34,705 nucleotides of DNA, from assembly GCA_913031125.1 (NCBI GenBank), contig CAJWFK010000026.1, positions 1 to 34,705 of the forward strand. The letters are read 5' to 3'. Shown piece by piece: positions 32,385 through 34,705 of this stretch. Each line of letters begins with the position of its first letter. The stretch's first letter is position 1. Made by a program: the position numbers and the translations under genes. Below the pieces are notes generated by a model. The model did no database searches. It was not told where the DNA came from and worked only from the letters and a program-made list of their open reading frames with translations. The DNA is from an uncultured Woeseia sp. (GTDB taxonomy: Bacteria; Pseudomonadota; Gammaproteobacteria; Steroidobacterales; Woeseiaceae).

Positions 32385-33401
32385 ATGTCCGGAACAAGAT
32401 CCTTCCTAATCGCTAGCACGGCAGAGCAAACTGACCTGCAATTGGATAGTCAGGGTAACCTGCGCCACTTGCTCACTATGCACAACCTAGAACAACAGCA
32501 CATTACGATGCTTTTAGATAAGGCTGAAACTTATTTAAGTGATATAGGTAAAAAGCCTGTGCGATCCACTACACTACAAGGGCGGACTGTAGCTAGCCTG
32601 TTTTTTGAGCCGAGTACCCGCACGCGCACATCATTCGAATTAGCTGCTCATCGTCTCGGAGCAGACTTTCTAAACCTCAACGTCAACACCTCTTCACGCC
32701 GAAAAGGTGAAAGTCTTCTAGACACGGTATATACACTTCAAGCCATGCAGGTAGACGTGCTGATTGTTCGTGACGCCCAAACTGGGGTCCCAGCTTACAT
32801 TGCAAATCATGCAAACGAATTTATCAGTGTTTTAAATGCAGGCGAATCTACTATTGCACACCCTACACAGGCACTGCTAGATCTGCTGACAATTCGACAG
32901 CAGAAAAAAGACTTTGAAAAACTTACGGTAGCAATTATTGGTGATATCAAACACTCCCGCGTAGCTCGATCTACATCAGAAGCCCTAGTAACGATGGGTG
33001 CTCCCGATATCCGGCTTATCTGCCCTGAATCACTCACACCAGAAAAAGGTACTCTGCCATCACAAGCAAAAATTTTACACAATGTGCGAGACGGTATAAG
33101 TAATGCTGACGTCATAATGCCGCTGCGTATACAGCGCGAGCGAATTGAAAATTTAGCTGATATTCCGACTGTCGATCAATATTACGCAAACTATGGACTC
33201 AAAAGCTCACATATGAGCTTAGCAGCGCCTGATGCAATCGTTATGCATCCTGGGCCCATGAATAGAGGTATCGAGATAGAATCGAAGCTTGCTGATAGCG
33301 CCGCTTCAGTCATTCAAGAGCAAGTTAAGAACGGAGTCGCAGTGCGCATGGCTGTGCTAGCTGCGGTAATTAAAAGTCTGAATTATAAGGATTCAAAGTG
33401 A
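32385..33401 (+). CDS. pyrB: Aspartate carbamoyltransferase catalytic subunit
   Basis: PyrB makes N-carbamoylaspartate in pyrimidine synthesis. The carbamoyl-phosphate site FFEPSTRTRTSFELAA, the HPTQALLDLLTI motif and MHPGPMNRGIEI are present. The length of 338 aa matches the Pseudomonas-type enzyme with an N-terminal extension. In Pseudomonas a pyrC-like gene follows; here a pyrK-like gene follows directly instead, overlapping as GTGA/TGATG. The 21-bp gap from ruvX leaves no room for pyrR or an attenuator. Confidence 0.95.
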   Translation: MSGTRSFLIASTAEQTDLQLDSQGNLRHLLTMHNLEQQHITMLLDKAETYLSDIGKKPVRSTTLQGRTVASLFFEPSTRTRTSFELAAHRLGADFLNLNVNTSSRRKGESLLDTVYTLQAMQVDVLIVRDAQTGVPAYIANHANEFISVLNAGESTIAHPTQALLDLLTIRQQKKDFEKLTVAIIGDIKHSRVARSTSEALVTMGAPDIRLICPESLTPEKGTLPSQAKILHNVRDGISNADVIMPLRIQRERIENLADIPTVDQYYANYGLKSSHMSLAAPDAIVMHPGPMNRGIEIESKLADSAASVIQEQVKNGVAVRMAVLAAVIKSLNYKDSK

Positions 33402-34294
33402 TGCCCTCTGCCGTTGCGTCAAAAACAAATCGCGGTACTCTTTTCGTTGAGGCAGCACGAATTATAAATGTGGAAGCACTTCCAGGAGAACAATTCGCTA
33501 TTCGCCTTGATGCGCCAAAAACTGCCGCAATGGCGAGCCCCGGTACATTTGTGCACATCCAGTGTGACAACATGATTATGATGCGCCGGCCCTTATCAAT
33601 CATGCGTGCTAATCCAAACCATGGCTGGATAGAAGTACTTTACAAAATCTTAGGCAAGGGTTTAAAAGCACTTACCGAAAAAAAACCAGGAGAAATTATT
33701 AGTTCTATTGGGCCGATCGGGAAAGGGTTTACACCGAACCCTCAAAGACCCAAATCGTTGCTTATTGGCGGTGGCGTTGGCATCCCGCCAATGATTTTTC
33801 TCGCCGAATACCTTAAAGATGACAATAGAGATTGGGACCCTGTGATGATTATGGGGTCTGAGATCCCATTTCCTTTCAAACTTACGGAATCAGAAATACC
33901 AACGCCATGGCTAGCAGAAAACATCGTGAATACGATGCCACTTATGGAAAAGTGGCTAATTCCGACTCGACTTGCAAGCCTCAATAATTTTGCAGGCACC
34001 TACAGAGGTTTCGTAACTGGCCTTGCAAACCAATATATAGAATCTCTTTCTAGCGAGGAGAAAGAAATGGTGGAGATTTTCGCTTGCGGACCAACTCCTA
34101 TGCTAAAAGCAGTAGCAGAACTGGCTGAGAAATTTAATCTTGCATGCCAAATTTCCCTCGAGGAATTTATGGCCTGTGCGGTAGGGGGTTGCGCCGGATG
34201 CACGATACTCACAAATAACGAGCAAGGCACAGCGATGAAACGCGTGTGTGTGGATGGTCCAGTCTTTAATGCTAAAGAGATATTCGCAGATTAA
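33398..34294 (+). CDS. pyrK: PyrK-like dihydroorotate dehydrogenase electron-transfer subunit
   Basis: This is a flavin and 2Fe-2S reductase that, in class 1B dihydroorotate dehydrogenases, passes electrons from PyrD to NAD. An FAD-binding barrel with [12 protein letters not shown], the nucleotide-binding [29 protein letters not shown], and the C-terminal cysteines in [17 protein letters not shown] plus RVCVDGPVF are visible, so the cluster ligands are intact. Length is 298 aa, a little longer than Bacillus PyrK. The GTG at 33398 has AAGG seven bases upstream; ATG 33401 is an alternative. No pyrD-B is adjacent in the window, so the electron partner is unknown. Confidence 0.88.
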   Translation: MMPSAVASKTNRGTLFVEAARIINVEALPGEQFAIRLDAPKTAAMASPGTFVHIQCDNMIMMRRPLSIMRANPNHGWIEVLYKILGKGLKALTEKKPGEIISSIGPIGKGFTPNPQRPKSLLIGGGVGIPPMIFLAEYLKDDNRDWDPVMIMGSEIPFPFKLTESEIPTPWLAENIVNTMPLMEKWLIPTRLASLNNFAGTYRGFVTGLANQYIESLSSEEKEMVEIFACGPTPMLKAVAELAEKFNLACQISLEEFMACAVGGCAGCTILTNNEQGTAMKRVCVDGPVFNAKEIFAD

Positions 34295-34298
34295 AGCC

Positions 34299-34705
34299 AT
34301 GCTTGAAAAATTCGAACGCTATCCATTAACCTTCGGTCCCACTCCCATCGAGAAGCTGAAACGCTTGTCCGCGTATCTTGGCAATAAAGTCGAAATCTAC
34401 GCTAAACGAGAAGATTGCAACTCGGGACTCGCTTTCGGTGGTAACAAAATTCGTAAAATGGAATACATAGTTCCCGATGCCATAGCGTCCGGCGCTGATA
34501 CACTCGTAACGATCGGTGGCATACAATCCAATCACACACGACAAGTGGCTGCAGTGGCCGCCAAAATAGGTATGCAATGTCGTTTGGTCCAAGAAACCTG
34601 GGTACCCTTTCAAGATGAAAGTTACGATCGAGTAGGAAATATTCTCATGTCCCGCGTAATGGGCGCTGACATAGAACTCGTAGACGAAAGCTTTGACATC
34701 GGCAT
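34299..34705 (+). CDS. acdS: 1-aminocyclopropane-1-carboxylate deaminase-like PLP enzyme, 3' truncated
   Basis: The visible 135 codons run off the window edge. The N-terminus [40 protein letters not shown] (with the PLP lysine in GGNK), [20 protein letters not shown] and [16 protein letters not shown] match ACC deaminase very closely. ACC deaminase converts ACC to 2-oxobutyrate and ammonia. The related D-cysteine desulfhydrases lack the NSGLAFGG form, but the residues that separate the two activities near the C-terminus (E295 and L322 in known enzymes) are outside the window. The ATG lies 4 bp after the pyrK-like stop, so it is probably in the same operon. Confidence 0.87.
   Translation, partial: MLEKFERYPLTFGPTPIEKLKRLSAYLGNKVEIYAKREDCNSGLAFGGNKIRKMEYIVPDAIASGADTLVTIGGIQSNHTRQVAAVAAKIGMQCRLVQETWVPFQDESYDRVGNILMSRVMGADIELVDESFDIG

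Overview
The window looks like chromosomal DNA of a free-living gammaproteobacterium outside the enterics. It is moderately AT-rich, with long AT-rich gaps between genes. Two blocks keep a gene order I recall from Pseudomonas. The first is 16S rRNA / tyrS / M23 peptidase / anmK / erpA / bactofilin / DUF6776 (left end to about 6.1 kb). The second is pilG-pilI-pilJ-chpA-chpC next to gshB-tonB-yqgE-ruvX-pyrB (21-33.4 kb). I see no insertion sequence, prophage, CRISPR array or tRNA. Lineage is inferred from synteny and protein families, not from a database search.

Layout. Bases 1-497 hold the 5' end of a 16S rRNA gene reading left, with its leader (boxA, two hairpins) and a strong stringent-type promoter. 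Bases 498-6143 hold tyrS, then divergently the M23 endopeptidase gene and anmK, then erpA, bactofilin and a coiled-coil membrane protein gene on the other strand. Bases 6294-12600 hold housekeeping genes: hemJ, rppH, a B12/iron-type permease gene (btuC), a fused chorismate mutase/prephenate dehydrogenase gene (tyrA), glutathione-dependent formaldehyde dehydrogenase, pdxH and a small TolB-like propeller gene. Bases 12601-13264 have no protein gene but carry a sigma-54 promoter and an intrinsic terminator framing a probable RNA of about 196 nt. Bases 13265-19329 hold the rest of a vitamin B12 system (btuD; promoter, cobalamin riboswitch, btuB and pduO; btuF) interleaved with phzF-like and hisN-like genes. 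Bases 19442-20862 hold ampD and rsmE. Bases 20962-29009 hold a reduced Pil-Chp chemosensory operon for type IV pili. Bases 29296-34705 hold gshB, a tonB-type gene, yqgE, ruvX, pyrB, a pyrK-like reductase gene and the start of an ACC deaminase gene.

How the genes work together. BtuB (with a TonB protein), BtuF, BtuC and BtuD would take corrinoid from the outer membrane to the cytoplasm. PduO would adenosylate it, and the riboswitch would shut off btuB-pduO when adenosylcobalamin is plentiful. The M23 endopeptidase, AnmK, AmpD and bactofilin concern peptidoglycan cutting, recycling and scaffolding. PilG, PilI, PilJ, ChpA and ChpC form a signalling array for pilus motility, but PilJ has almost no periplasmic part and no methylation enzymes or PilH are encoded nearby.

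The best candidate for something undescribed is the sigma-54-controlled RNA at 12890-13085. It has no ATG, an almost perfect -24/-12 element, a paired upstream repeat 21 bp apart, an extended hairpin, two crossing 7-bp complementarities and a run of AAU triplets like Hfq/Crc targets. The reduced PilJ/Chp system and the pyrB-pyrK-acdS gene order are next. Many genes appear to start with TTG.
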